Assembly (NCBI GenBank): GCA_949316235.1
Contig: OX438743.1
Coordinates: forward strand, 17,853,771-17,917,770
DNA: 64,000 bases
Origin: Oegoconia quadripuncta
Taxonomy: Eukaryota; Arthropoda; Insecta; Lepidoptera; Autostichidae
Reading direction: 5' to 3'
This document shows positions 52,830 through 63,617 of this stretch, one piece after another. Every line of letters begins with the position of its first letter. The stretch's first letter is position 1. The notes under the pieces were generated by a model. The model searched no databases. It saw nothing but the letters and a program-made list of their open reading frames with translations, and was not told the DNA's origin. Made by a program: the position numbers and the translations under genes.

Positions 52830-53015
52830 GAATGAGTAACTGTCAAGAGCGTCGATCGGAACTCGTTTATTTTTTAGTCATTGTCATGTCTTTTAAAAAT
52901 TGTGCGATGTTGCCTAGTAGATTAAGGGACTACCTGGTTAATTATATCTTTGAATGAAGCGACTCATATAATAATGATCGAACTTCACTTGTGAAGTTCG
53001 TTTGATCACTTATTA
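52830..53015. repeat. DIRS right inverted terminal repeat
   Basis: Starts GAATGAGTAACTGTCAAGAG as the complement of the left repeat's inner end, and runs to GATCACTTATTA. It is about 40 bp longer than the left repeat and carries a perfect hairpin with CGAACTTCAC arms and a TT loop at 52,979-53,000. Confidence 0.9.
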
Positions 53016-53274
53016 TGTTTAGTTCCTCGGATATTTTCTAAATAATCAATCTACTGGATTGAGTATACTACCTCTTTTTGAGTATTTCTTAGGTTTCTTA
53101 ACCTTACTTTTTAACCAAAAACGCAAATAGAAGGGGTATAAGTTTGAAGTTTATGTCTATCTGTGTGCTATAGCGTATCTGTGACACTAAGATGAAAATG
53201 ATCTATTATTTCCAAAAGCTATTTTTTTGCGAGGTGGCTCAGTATTTTTCATCTAAATCGGTTTAAACTTTTCG

Positions 53275-53702
53275 AATTTATTTTACCGTAAGGAACATAT
53301 AGGGCGTATTAGGTAAGTGAAATAAAAGGTATTGGCATAGGTAGTTCTTTTTTATATAGGCATGGCATATATGGCATAGGTAGGTAGGCATTTTTTTTCA
53401 AAACTATCATCGAACGAAGCTATAATTGTGTCATTTGATGGTCGCGTTTGTAGCCTATTACTCATAATTACATAATTTAATTAAATAAATAAATAAATAA
53501 CGAAAAAATATGAGTTCCAAATAAATTTCCGATGATAGGATCTCTACAAATCCCACCAGTCGCATGTCAAACTCCGGATGGTTCGTGCGTTTTTGGAAAA
53601 ATAATTAAACTACCTATGCAAATGACTTCTATTTCACTTCCCAATAGGGAAGGGCATAATAATGCTCTATTTTTACTTACGGTAAAAAAAGTCATCCATT
53701 AT
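53275..53702. mobile_element. MITE family E, copy 2
   Basis: TTTTACCGTAAGGAACATAT, AGGTAAGTGAAATAAAAGG on the left and TATTTTTACTTACGGTAAAA on the right. The inner ATATGAGTTCCAAATAAATT block is shared with copy 3. The left terminus is eroded. Confidence 0.7.
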
Positions 53703-53812
53703 TTAATTATATATTGTGTTGCGATTGGGTGAAAAGCAATAAGACATTAATAATTATTATTGTCACAAAAAACTGATAGTATCAGTCACTTACCGCAAGC
53801 CGACTCACACTA

Positions 53813-53836
53813 ACCGCCTCCGTGGCTCAATTGTTT
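53813..53836 (+). mobile_element. SINE family A head tip
   Basis: ACCGCCTCCGTGGCTCAATTG only. The body is absent, and a retroelement-like tail (AATAAATGCTTTAAAT, also at 44,045) follows. Confidence 0.45.
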
Positions 53837-53895
53837 CATGTACATACTTAATTAAACAAAGAAATAAATGCTTTAAATATGTGAAATCAAATGAA

Positions 53896-54156
53896 ATATC
53901 TTTAGACATACACAGCGCCACCTAGTTCCACAGTAAGCAACTATAGGCTTGTGTTGTGGATACCAGATGGTTGATATACTACATAAATACATTTTTTTTG
54001 TTGTAAAAAAATACTTATTATTAAATGAAAAACATCCATAACTCGGGTACACATGTCCGTATTCATCATACAAACATATGCCCCTAGCGGGATTCGAACC
54101 CGCAACCTTTTGGTATAGCGGTCAGAGTTGCTAAACACTACACCAAACAGGTCGTC
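53896..54156 (-). mobile_element. SINE family B, full length
   Basis: The tail complement is ATCTTTAGACATACACAGC, the B-box complement GCGGGATTCGAACCCGCAAC, and the head end CACCAAACAGGTCGTC. Confidence 0.85.
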
Positions 54157-54578
54157 GAATTATCTTTGTTATATTTTTTTATTTTTCTAATTAATGTTGT
54201 GTTAACTAGCGAAGGCTACAATGGGATTGACATGCCCATAGGACACACAAAATCCCTAAATAAAATATTGATTAAACAACAGCTAATATAAACGCAGCCA
54301 CCATTCATAACAAGAATGAACGTTGTTATTCACAGCAGAACCTTCGACATATCTACAAGTTCTAACATCAAAATGTTAGTTACGATCTTACAGGGGTATA
54401 CCGTTAGAGTGAAGACAGCTCTGAGCTGACAACTGAATGTAATTAATTAAGACGGGGAGTATAAAAGCGTCTCCGTCGCACTGCGGGGCATTCCACCGCG
54501 CAAGCACGAACTTTGCCTTTGCTGTACCTTAGAAATGATGTTGTAATTGTTTGCTCTAAATAATAGTATCTCTACAGA

Positions 54579-55060
54579 ATGTTCTCTAATAAGGTTCCAG
54601 TGGACATTCAAAATTTACCTTTAAATAAATTCAAAACCATTATAAAACAGACACTGGTGTCGATTCGGATGTACACCAACTAAACTAAAATAAAACCAGT
54701 TTGAAGTAGTACTGTCTCTTTTTCCCTGGAACAGTACGATGCGACGGCACCACTCTAAAACGGTTTTAGTTTAGTTTAGTTAAATTGGTGTATATCTGAA
54801 TCGACACCATTATTTACCAAAGGTTATTATAAAATTTCTGACTATCTAGATGATAAGCAAGCATGGACATAGACCGTTCGGCGATATTCAGTCTAATTAT
54901 ACAATATAATATAATTGTAACCCAAACTTATCTAAAAGAGCAACCTTTGAGTTTCTTGCTCGTTCTTCTCTAGGGAATCAGCTTTGTGAATGAGCAATAA
55001 TGTCAAAAACTTTAATAATAAGATAAAATATGTGACGTTTTCAAGTGATAATTTTTATCC
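54579..55060 (+). pseudogene. LINE RT C-terminus and 3' UTR, split by a MITE
   Basis: The frame MFSNKVPVDIQNLPLNKFKT then IIKQTL is interrupted at about 54,652. It resumes at about 54,818 as KGYYKISDYLDDKQAW, which reads as the continuation. The 3' UTR follows (TGAGTTTCTTGCTCGTTCTT, AACTTTAATAATAAGATAAA). LPLNKFK..IK.TL...YY...DYL is a common LINE C-terminal pattern in insects. No catalytic part remains. Confidence 0.6.
54653..54812. mobile_element. MITE inserted in the LINE tail
   Basis: About 160 bp. The left arm (GGTGTCGATTCGGATGTACA, then CCAACTAAACTAAAATAAAACC) and the right arm (GGTTTTAGTTTAGTTTAG, then AATTGGTGTATATCTGAATCGACACC) are inverted repeats of about 44 bp with a few mismatches. 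The core is about 70 bp with no coding capacity. Confidence 0.75.
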
Positions 55061-55129
55061 CACGAAATATTTTTTTTTTTGATTTTGTGGCCTTGAATGA
55101 GCTCCACTTATATGAAACCAAAAACTGTT

Positions 55130-55900
55130 TGAAAGTACACATGAGTGTTGTGTTAGTCCTGTCCTGAGCATCCCCACTGATCGTGCATCGAGAAACGTTA
55201 CATATTGCATCCAAGTGTTACGTTGTGTTTCTGACCTTCATATACTCAATGACCCTCATTACTGAGCAGTTGCTCAAACTAATATTACACAAACACACTT
55301 GTGACGAGGTGTACAACCTCTTCTAAATTTTGTCTTTTTTTCGGTAATCTCTTTGGCGTTTTCTTTTTTTTGGAACATTATTCAAAATTCTGAATTCCAA
55401 ATTATTTTCAAAAACGAGTCAGTCTTGACGCAGCTTGCGAACTGAACTATTCTTTTCTTTTTCCTTTTATTTCTTTCTTTAAATTATTATATCATTATTA
55501 AGTTTTATTAGTGCCTATACCTTCTTCCTGTCCTTCACCTTCTTCTTCACCGTTCATCAGTGGCTGCAGTCCTGGTAGGGGCCTGAAACCTACGACCCTA
55601 AATCTCATCCTCTTCTACGGCGCCCAATACCTACATCTTCCTACAGCAGCTGAGCGCTCGCAGCACCGCGACACACTAAACAAACTAATGTCACACATTG
55701 TACCCAAGTGTTGTGTTACTATTCTATCTTCTATTATCCTCAATGACCCTCATCGTTACTACACAGTCGTTTAGCAACTGCATAAACACTGTTATCTATC
55801 ATTGCATCCAAGTGTGTTTTATCCTCAATGACCCTTACTTAGCATTCGCATACACCGTCTGAAACGTTATATACTGCAACAAATTTTGTGTTATTTTCCA
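55130..55900 (+). repeat. Degenerate ~100-bp repeats interrupted by repeat P
   Basis: The word pair GCATCCAAGTGTT then CTCAATGACCCTCATTACT occurs at about 55,208-55,265, 55,690-55,762 (ACCCAAGTGTTGTG, CCTCAATGACCCTCATCG) and 55,805-55,845 (GCATCCAAGTGTG, CCTCAATGACCCTTAC). Repeat P copy 2 lies between the first and second units. Confidence 0.55.
55300..55676 (+). repeat. Dispersed repeat P, copy 2
   Basis: Same order of blocks as 2208-2590, including TGGCTGCAGTCCTGGTAGGG and ACGGCGCCCAATACCTACAT. It contains the shared small frame from 55,511 (MPIPSSCPSPSSSPFISGC). After about 34 residues an indel puts the two copies in different frames. Confidence 0.7.
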
Positions 55901-56102
55901 ATATCTTCGATGATCTTCCATTGCAACCCCATGTCATAATGTAAGTGGAGTAAAAAATATTTTTAACAGTTTGATCTGCCTGGCGTCGTTTGATCGCTAA
56001 ATTCGGTACCACGTATGCACCATGGAAGTAAGGATCAGGGGATAAAGTCTAATAGATAGATGTATAGATTTACCATAATTTACTTCTGGGGCTTCGAGGA
56101 CT

Positions 56103-56387
56103 TAGCGTCGGTGGCTCAGCTAAGACGCGGTCTCCCAATTTGAGAGTTTCAATTCCCAGGCAGGCCATGTATACCGGTTAAATTAAATTTAAGTACTTAT
56201 GTGCATTTATTGGACTGCTCGTAAACGATGAAGGAAAACATGGTGAGGAAAGTTGCTTGCACCAGAAATAAAAATTGTAATGCATGTGAAGTTCAACCCG
56301 CGTTGGGCTAGCGTAGTGGACTATGGCACATACTTCCCTAATTATACAAGTGAATCCTTGCAGTGGGATGTTTACGGGCTGAAATGA
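56103..56387 (+). mobile_element. SINE family D, full length
   Basis: Head TAGCGTCGGTGGCTCAGC, a B-box-like AGTTTCAATTCCCAGGC, then TAAATTTAAGTACTTATGTG, GAAAACATGGTGAGGAAAG, GTAGTGGACTATGGCAC and GTGGGATGTTTACGGGCTGA. The B box has two changes from consensus. Confidence 0.75.
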
Positions 56388-57797
56388 CGACTTCTAGAGC
56401 TTGTACGATCGAACGCAGGTGAGCTAAACGGCTTTTAACAATCGAACTACTAATTTTACGTGGTACGGCTGGCCTGGTGCACCAGGTTGACAAGCGATGT
56501 CACTCTGAGATAACCACAAGACTCCAGGGTAGCGTTATAAAAATACAGGAAATTCAATGGAATATTGTCTGACGGTACACGTCACAATACAATGTGTTCG
56601 GCTTTTCCTGAATACTGATCGACACTTATAATATCAAAAAAATATTGAGCATTTTCTTACTCCCCTCTCGATTCCTTGCGAGTAGGTACGAGTTCCGCAA
56701 TCAATTATACAGCGGAAGCGAAAACAACTTTTAAAAGTAAATGGGATACGAAAAAAAATCATTTGAACATTCGGTTCAGTGGTTTTTCATTCAGGAATCT
56801 GTGGAATTGATCAATTTGTGCGATTTTCTTCGCAGTCTAAGGGAATTCTCGTACCAATAAATTACGGACAGGATTTATTCGACAATTTCTTAATCTTATA
56901 GCTGTACTTACAATAAATTTTATTAGTAAATTTGCAAGAAATTCGACTTAGCAATTTCAGAATATCGAGCCTTTCCATTGTTACATACAATATTGTCTTC
57001 ACTGAGCTCGTCGCCGAAATTTAGATTTCGTATTCATAAGTGGGTTGGTTTCCGCAAACTTGACGTCTGGATGCGCCTATTTTGCATGTAAGTATATCAG
57101 TTGTGCTGCCCAACTGCTGCTGCCACTGGCTTTGGGCAGCGACTCCGGTTTTCCGTGATGAACAGCGGATGTGTAGCCACCTCCTCGCACTCCAAATTTA
57201 GATTAGTAAAAGTTTTAGCAATATCTCAAAAATTAAGAGGTCATCACTTTTCAAGGTTACGTCATGGACCTGTGCTAATTGGCTGCTGACTTTATCAAGC
57301 ATAATTTTTATTTTACAAAGATATTAACTTTGTGTTTTGTTCGAGATGTTCACCATGGAGAAAAACTTGAAAATAATTTCATAGTGTTATTTATTACGAA
57401 AAAAAGTCACCGACATAACTAGTAGGTTGAATAGACAGAAATGATGTGATGCAAGTCGTTTCCAACCGATCGCTCTACAAATCTATAGCGTAGGCCTTTT
57501 TTCAGCAGAGAACGTCTTTTGGTTATTATTTAAGTCCGCTGATGGCCAGAGCTTTGGTCGTTATTAGACTGAGACATCATGACTTATGAGAAACAGAGCA
57601 ATCAGTAGCACAACAATAATAATTTTAGTAATATTCACAATTATTTCCGATTGTCAATTAGTTTGGGGAAAAATTTCTACGTATTTTGTATAAAAGTTCA
57701 CAATGAGTCATTATTTTGATCAATGTCCAGTTTCTCAACGACGTTGTAACCATGGATGTGTCAATAATTGTGTGTAGATTAGTCAAATATCTTTAAC
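56388..57797. other. No gene recognised
   Basis: Unique-looking sequence. The frame at 57,101-57,289 has no domain. Confidence 0.35.
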
Positions 57798-58025
57798 GGA
57801 CTCCGTAGGGGTCGCGAGTTCGATCCTAGCGGGGTACACGTTTAGTTCTCAGTTTGGTTGGTGCCAGGGTTTTAAGTGTCCGCCTGGCTAGCTACTCGTA
57901 CCTCCATCTTATCTAAGTAGGCCGACAAACAGCAATGTTAATAGGATTGTTGTATTTCCGATTGACATAGATAAGATAGCCAGTCTCCGAAATAAGAAGG
58001 GGCTAACCTGCTGTGCATCAAAAAG
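57798..58025 (+). mobile_element. SINE family A, 3'-deleted
   Basis: The B-box region GTCGCGAGTTCGATCC, then CAGTTTGGTTGGTGCCAGGG, CAGCAATGTTAATAGG and GATAAGATAGCCAGTCTCC. It then jumps to GGCTAACCTGCTGTGCATC. Confidence 0.7.
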
Positions 58026-58092
58026 GCTTAACCGATTTCTATCAAACATGGAACCATCTCGTCGAACCTTTTTCGAATGCTGTACCTTCGCT

Positions 58093-58159
58093 ACACACAC
58101 GCACGCACGCACGCACGCACGCACACACACACATACAACACACACACGCACACACACAC

Positions 58160-58192
<33 letters not shown>

Positions 58193-58225
58193 CCACACAT
58201 CCGCACATCCGCACACCCACACACC
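58093..58225. repeat. (CA)n/(GCAC)n microsatellite
   Basis: GCACGCAC units followed by pure CA runs and a degenerate CACATCCG end. The open frames of alternating His-Thr or Cys-Val on both strands are artefacts. Confidence 0.95.
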
Positions 58226-58720
58226 ACATAGGTACCTCTACCTCGCTATTTTTATAATTTTCTATCTTAAAATAATATTGTTAAAATGCGAATTTACCTT
58301 GTATACCTACTTACCTTCTTGTTTAAAGCATTTATGTAGTTGTGGAAGAGCAGAGCCTCCTAATACAGTTATAGATAATAAGAATAAGTTACTGAAATAA
58401 ACATTTTTGTTTTTTTTTTGATTGGAAAGCTCGTGTGCAGTCAGATAAGGTACAGTTGGCAATATTATCAACCACGTCTGGCGATAAATTGTTGCGTGTC
58501 GCGAGAGAGGGTCACGTACCTTCGTTGGAGGCTAAATGGTGCTCGTAATATGTTACAGACGGGGCTTGAAATAGGTATAGTCTATGATATGTATACACGA
58601 GAATTGATAGTGTATAAATTCTTGTATACAAAATACATGAAAAATTTATATATCCACTCGATAAAAAAGCATGAAATATTGAGCGGAAACAAAACAATAT
58701 AATTTTGTATATATACAAGG

Positions 58721-58976
58721 CATCATCATCATCAGCCCGTAAAAATCCCACTGCAGGGATATAGGCCTTTTCTCGTATATGAGAGAGTAGGGTCCGTAGT
58801 CCACTTTGAATTTTTATTTCTCAGGCAAGCAGGTTTCCTAACGATGTTTCCCATCACCGTTTAGGAGTCGCACCTTTTAGTTTCATGTTCCTCACCGGTT
58901 CATGGTTTGCCTGGGAATAGAACCCGGACCTCTCAAATTGGGAGACCGCGTCTTAACCACGGAGCCACAGACGCTC
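58721..58976 (-). mobile_element. SINE family D, full length
   Basis: Begins with a (CATCAT)n tail at 58,721. The body blocks follow in complement and the head ends GAGCCACAGACGCT at about 58,976. The B-box complement GGGAATAGAACCCGG has one change from consensus. Confidence 0.75.
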
Positions 58977-59164
58977 ATTGTTTGTTTATTTTAGTTTAAT
59001 CATTCTTTTAGTGTTGTACTTAGTACTGAGTTGTTAGTAATTTGTGATAATGCTGCTGGTTTTGCAATCATCTATTATAGATGGTATAATACTAGTTCGT
59101 TACTAATTTTGTAAAACTGTTTATTGTCCCTAATAAATAAAAAAAAATAGTTTGTTGCCCAACG

Positions 59165-59322
59165 GATGGACGTATTTGGATCAAATTTGGTCTATTTATG
59201 TAGATAGAACACGATGATATTTTTATCCCGTTAAACTGGTTAGTTCCCGCGGGATAAACAAGTTAAACATATCGGCGATAAAGTTATTCCACGTAGGCGA
59301 AGCCGCGGGCGAAATGCTAGTC
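59165..59322 (-). repeat. Dispersed repeat R fragment
   Basis: TTATCCCGTTAAACTGGTTA, ATAAAGTTATTCCACGTAGG and CGAAGCCGCGGGCGAAATGC. Complement of the R family start. Confidence 0.6.
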
Positions 59323-59917
59323 TCCAATAAAATCATTAACCAGGTGTAGTAAGCATCTAAAAAAATATCAAAACACGTCACATTCCATAAAGCCCTCGTG
59401 GGGCCACGAGAATGGCGGCGTGTACACTCGCCCAGTGTCGACACGACTTTCCACTTTGGCTGTCGTAAATGCGTCTTTTGGTGACACCCCTAACGCTCCC
59501 AGTTAGCTTTTAAACTCGTTACAATACCTACGTGGGGGTAGTTAGGTACGTATTGGGGTAAAAATGGCATTGACAAAGTTTTACGTACTGAGAGTAAAAG
59601 TAGTTGTTTTTGTGCGCGGCATTGCTTGCGATGTTCTTTCTCCTTTTCAAAGGTCTGTCTCATAGACGTATAAATAGTAGCAGACCGGACATAAAGGTTA
59701 AAGTGCGTAGCCGAACGATGTTTGGCTTTGACGTATGAGGAAATGTTTTGAAATGAGTTCTGATTATGTGGCCTACTACGAATTTATTAATAGCTTATCT
59801 AATACCTCGTTAGCATCTTGTTTGGAAACAAGCAAGTTTTATATATCTCTCTCTTCAATTTAAGAGCTATGCTCATGTCGGTGAGTTCTCTCCACACTTC
59901 TCTTCAAACTTTTATAT
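59323..59917. other. No recognisable feature
   Basis: Unique-looking spacer. Confidence 0.35.
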
Positions 59918-60112
59918 ACAGGGTGAAATTTAATTTGAGTTCCTGTTTACTAGTGACTCCACTCATGATTACGAACAACTTTTCACTAGGAACCATAGCC
60001 GAATTCAATCAAAAAATTTTCGTTTACCCATACAATGTAAACCATGCCGAAACTACCATTAGTATGAAAGTACAAAAAACTATGGTTCCTAGTGGAAAGT
60101 TGTAGGTAACCA
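59918..60112. repeat. Inverted-repeat element with AGGAACCATAG arms
   Basis: CAACTTTTCACTAGGAACCA (59,976-59,998) and the inverted TGGTTCCTAGTGGAAAGTTG (60,083-60,102) form arms of about 22 bp around an 80-bp loop. It begins ATACAGGGTGAAATTTAATT. A one-armed relative lies at 45,049. Confidence 0.55.
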
Positions 60113-60145
60113 AGAGTGGTATTATCAGGCGAAAATTACTATTAA

Positions 60146-60195
60146 ATCTTCACTTAACATCAGGTGTGATTGAGGTCAAATAACAACCCGTTGGG
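60146..60195 (+). mobile_element. SINE family A 3' tip
   Basis: CTTCACTTAACATCAGGTG, TGATTGAGGTCAAATAACAA, CCCGTTG. Confidence 0.6.
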
Positions 60196-61371
60196 CTACA
60201 CAACCGCTACTGGAGTTATTATTTTTTATATGAGAGGGCGGCAAACAAATATTATGAATTAAGACGGGTATAATAAGGGTAAAATAAGAATTTTTTAAAG
60301 ACAGAAATCAAAGACACATGACATTTGGAATCCAACTATGATTCTAATAGAATCCTCATAATTTGAACGAGATCTCGCAAAATTATACCATTGAGAGTAA
60401 ACGCCCTAATGTCAAAATGCAGTAACGCTCCATTAAAATGTTTCGGTAGCGTTATTTCGTCCATTAATTTAATGCACGCCCAATGTTTTTATTTTGCTAA
60501 CAACATTTTATGTTAACCATAATAACTCGGGGGTGTTGATGTAAGTACTTGTTATGTGACGTAGGGGAATTTTTTATTACCGTAAAGGACGTAACGCAGA
60601 GGTCGTAACGAACCTAATGTATGAAATATGTATCGTGTGGATGTCAAATTTGAGGTATATATGCATTTCGATCTCATATCAACAGCTTTATTGCTGGGTC
60701 ACAAACTCCTAGGGTACGGTACATAATCTAACACGCGGGTCTAGTGAGGATTAGTGGATTTGTGTCGGGAGTAGTAGCCCCCTGACAGTCAATGTTTTCC
60801 CACTGCTTTCGATTGAAAACAAATATATTAACCGCACTATTATTAAAGTGTCATTAGTGGTCACTCGTTCAGGGGTTGCTTCACTCGCCTAATCGAAAAC
60901 GAATAATGAATACGCTTCTATCTTGTGTATTTTGGTCTCATTTTATTTTTCGAAGTTTACCAACTACTGGGCTTGCAATAATATGCAACATTAACCAAAA
61001 AAACTAAATAAATTAAGAAAAAACTAGAACTAATCAATAACCCTTTTGTATTACTGCGGCACACACATGCTTTTGTTGTATATGAGATTATTTATATAGT
61101 TTAAAACATCTATAGATTTGCATGTTTCAACGGCGATGGCCTCACCTACTACCACGTGAACATTTCTGCATATTTCATAAGGTGAACCGTGGATTGTTTC
61201 AATCAATAAACTCTTACTGTTTGGTATGTACACCCAAGCACTATTGTTTCTGATATCTGTGACCACTCATCTGTGTTTGGGATAAAGGTCCTGACGTTAT
61301 ATATGTATAAATACTCTCATTCCTTGTCTTTCGAATAAAATTTACTCCATTTCGTTTCCTTCTTCAATGCT
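60196..61371. other. No gene recognised
   Basis: AT-rich, unique-looking sequence. Confidence 0.35.
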
Positions 61372-61500
61372 CAGGTTGCCCGGAAAACATCTCTTATTGA
61401 GATAAGTCCACTTTTGTATATAACCCATCGTTTCTACTCTGTCATCTGTAAGATTCTGGTGTTATTACACCTTATTATTTTATTAAATATATAGTAATTT
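61372..61500 (+). repeat. LINE 3' end
   Basis: CAGGTTGCCCGGAAAACATC, TTATTGAGATAAGTCCAC, TTTTGTATATAACCCATCG, GTTTCTACTCTG. Same family as the complement of 33,077-33,195. Confidence 0.55.
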
Positions 61501-62412
61501 TTTTATCTATCTACAAGCTTGCTTAAATCATAGTCTTTACATTGAATCCAAATTAAAAAAATTGCGCTTAAAAAGTATAAAACAAGGACTTCTCTCTGGC
61601 ATAAAATATTAACTATCTTCACATAAAATCTATAATGTCATTAGAATCTAACTATGAAAGGAAAATAAATAACCTAAACTAATACCTAGCATTTCTAAAT
61701 CTTTCGTAAACAACACTTTATGCCGAGATTTGTTCCCAACCTACCTCATTAGGACGGAAGAAAAAACTCAAGGCAATCCAACGGTAAAGTCTGAAAGAGG
61801 TTCTAGAATGGCTGTTGGTACGTTATTTATTGCCCCAGTAACGAGTTGCCAAGGAGTTGTAGTACGATCATTAATAAGTTCTCAATCTAATCACAAAACG
61901 ACGTATCTCACAATTCCTCTGAAAACACTTACGCCCTTTTCCATACGATAGCCCGATTCGTTCAGCAGATCGTGTTTCAAAGCCAAATAGGCGTATAGGA
62001 TAAAGCTCGATATGGAAGTTACGTCTTTTTGAATGTGACCTGGGCCGGTAGCTGCATCGGCCTGATCTAATCAGATCCGGCAAGACTGATGACGTACATT
62101 AATTCTGGTTGGAACTGATTGGATGAGGCGATTGGCTACTTAGACAAACTCTCAACTATAGACTGTTTTAGGATGGAATATTTATTAAGTTTATCAGAGG
62201 ACGTGTTTTGTAAATGAGTTTGGGTAAGACTTACCAAAAAGGGTATATGAAGATATATTTTAGAGCTGTGGTTGTCACAGGCCCAGAGTATTTATTGTTA
62301 AATTCACTTCTAAAACTGGAAGGTCACAATGTATTAATATGCTAGGCCATGGGGTCACCAATTTGCAAATTGACAGGTTATCTTAGCTATTATTTACATA
62401 TACTGAGTAATA

Positions 62413-62545
62413 TTATAAATGAGAAAGTTTGTGTGTGTATGTATGTATGTTTGTTACCTTTTCACGCCCAAACGGCTAGGCGGATTTTGGATGAAATTTA
62501 GTTCTTAGATAGATTAAGACCTGGATTAAGATATAGGCAAATTTT
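62413..62545 (-). repeat. Dispersed repeat R-like fragment
   Basis: TTATAAATGAGAAAGTTTGT, ACGCCCAAACGGCTAGGCGG, ATTTTGGATGAAATTTAG. Complement of the 3' half of the R-type repeat. Confidence 0.5.
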
Positions 62546-62847
62546 TTTGCTGAAATGAAATGGTCTACGCTAGTATAAAACGATGAAAACTATATGTGTA
62601 CGCATAGACCGTGGTTGGTCTGTGTGTGTACGTTAGTTATATTGACAGGAAATGGATTTGAAATCATAGTAAGTATTAAAAGTAACTATTAAATAAAATA
62701 ATGAATTAGATAAATAAAAATATTTATAAACAAAAAAGGTGTCCCAGGTCTTGCACAGACCTGGCGGTATTATATACCTCGTTGAATAGCGGCTCACCCT
62801 TTGTGTTAAATAGAGACCAAGCTCTCCTATAACTGACAGATTAAATA

Positions 62848-63257
62848 TACTGGATGAGTTTTTTTACCGTAAGGAAAAAATAGGGCATAATTAGGTAAGT
62901 GGAATAGAAGGTATTGGCATAGGTTGTTTATTTTTTATTTTCAAAACTATCATCGAATAAAGCGTTAATTGTGTCATTTGACGGTCGTGTTTGTAGTCAA
63001 TTCCACATAATTACATCATTAAATTAATAAAATTTATTTAATTAGTTAATTAAGTTATTAAATTAGTTAGAAAATATGAGTTCCAAATAAATTTCGCATG
63101 GTAGGAACCCCACGAATAGTGCCAGTCGCAAATTCAATATAAACCCGGCGCGTGAGTTTTTGAAAAAAATAATAAAACCACCTATGCCAATAACGTCTAT
63201 TTTACTTACACAATATGCCCTATTTTTGTCCTTACGGTAAAAACACTCATCGGGTAT
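62848..63257. mobile_element. MITE family E, copy 3, TA-flanked
   Basis: The left end is TACTGGATGAGTTTTTTTAC, then AAAAATAGGGCATAATTAGG. The right end has CTTACGGTAAAAACACTCAT. TA at 62,846-62,847 and 63,258-63,259 is consistent with a TA target duplication. Length about 410 bp. Confidence 0.8.
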
Positions 63258-63394
63258 AATTTTTTTATACTTAAATGCTGTTAAGATTTCGTGTGATTAA
63301 TTAAATAAATAAATAGAAACTCATTACGTGACTACAAATTGGAAATGTAGAAAATCCCCGAGGAACAAATAATTATAATAATAATAATATAATA

Positions 63395-63617
63395 AATATA
63401 TTTGGACACTTACACCAATCATCTAGTCCCAAACTAAGCAAAGCTTGTGCTATGGATACTAGATAATGGATAAACATACATAAATATTTATATAAGCCTC
63501 CATGACTCGGGAATAAATGTTCGTATTCATCACACAAACATTTACCCCTCGCGGGATTCGAACCCGCAACCATTGGTTTCGCTGACAGGGTCACTATCTA
63601 CTACACCATCCGGTCGT
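63395..63617 (-). mobile_element. SINE family C, full length
   Basis: The B-box complement is CGCGGGATTCGAACCCGCAA and the head end CCATCCGGTCGT at 63,617. The body is nearly identical in order to 19,381-19,603. Confidence 0.8.

Larger units (their letters stand above)
48041..53015 (+). mobile_element. Full-length DIRS-type tyrosine-recombinase retrotransposon
   Basis: About 4.98 kb with the classic DIRS layout. A left inverted terminal repeat is followed by gag, RT-RNase H with a methylase-like C-terminus, a tyrosine recombinase, an internal complementary region and a longer right inverted terminal repeat. DIRS elements copy RNA to DNA and are thought to integrate a circular intermediate by recombinase action rather than by an integrase, so no target duplication is expected. 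I see none. All three frames are open and motif-complete. The internal region copies the left end joined to the right end across a shared TTATTA, which is the predicted circle junction. The three frames step by -1 each (gag, pol, recombinase). The copy looks structurally complete. Activity is an inference. Confidence 0.93.

Noticed and set aside
54440..54520. TATAAAAG at 54,460 with a downstream GCATTCC as a core promoter
   Set aside because: A TATA-like word plus a weak initiator is expected often in AT-rich DNA. No downstream coding frame other than a decayed LINE tail follows, so I cannot support a promoter.
57909..58400. Several His-Thr and Cys-Val frames on both strands
   Set aside because: They derive from the (CA)n/(GCAC)n tract and have no protein-like composition.
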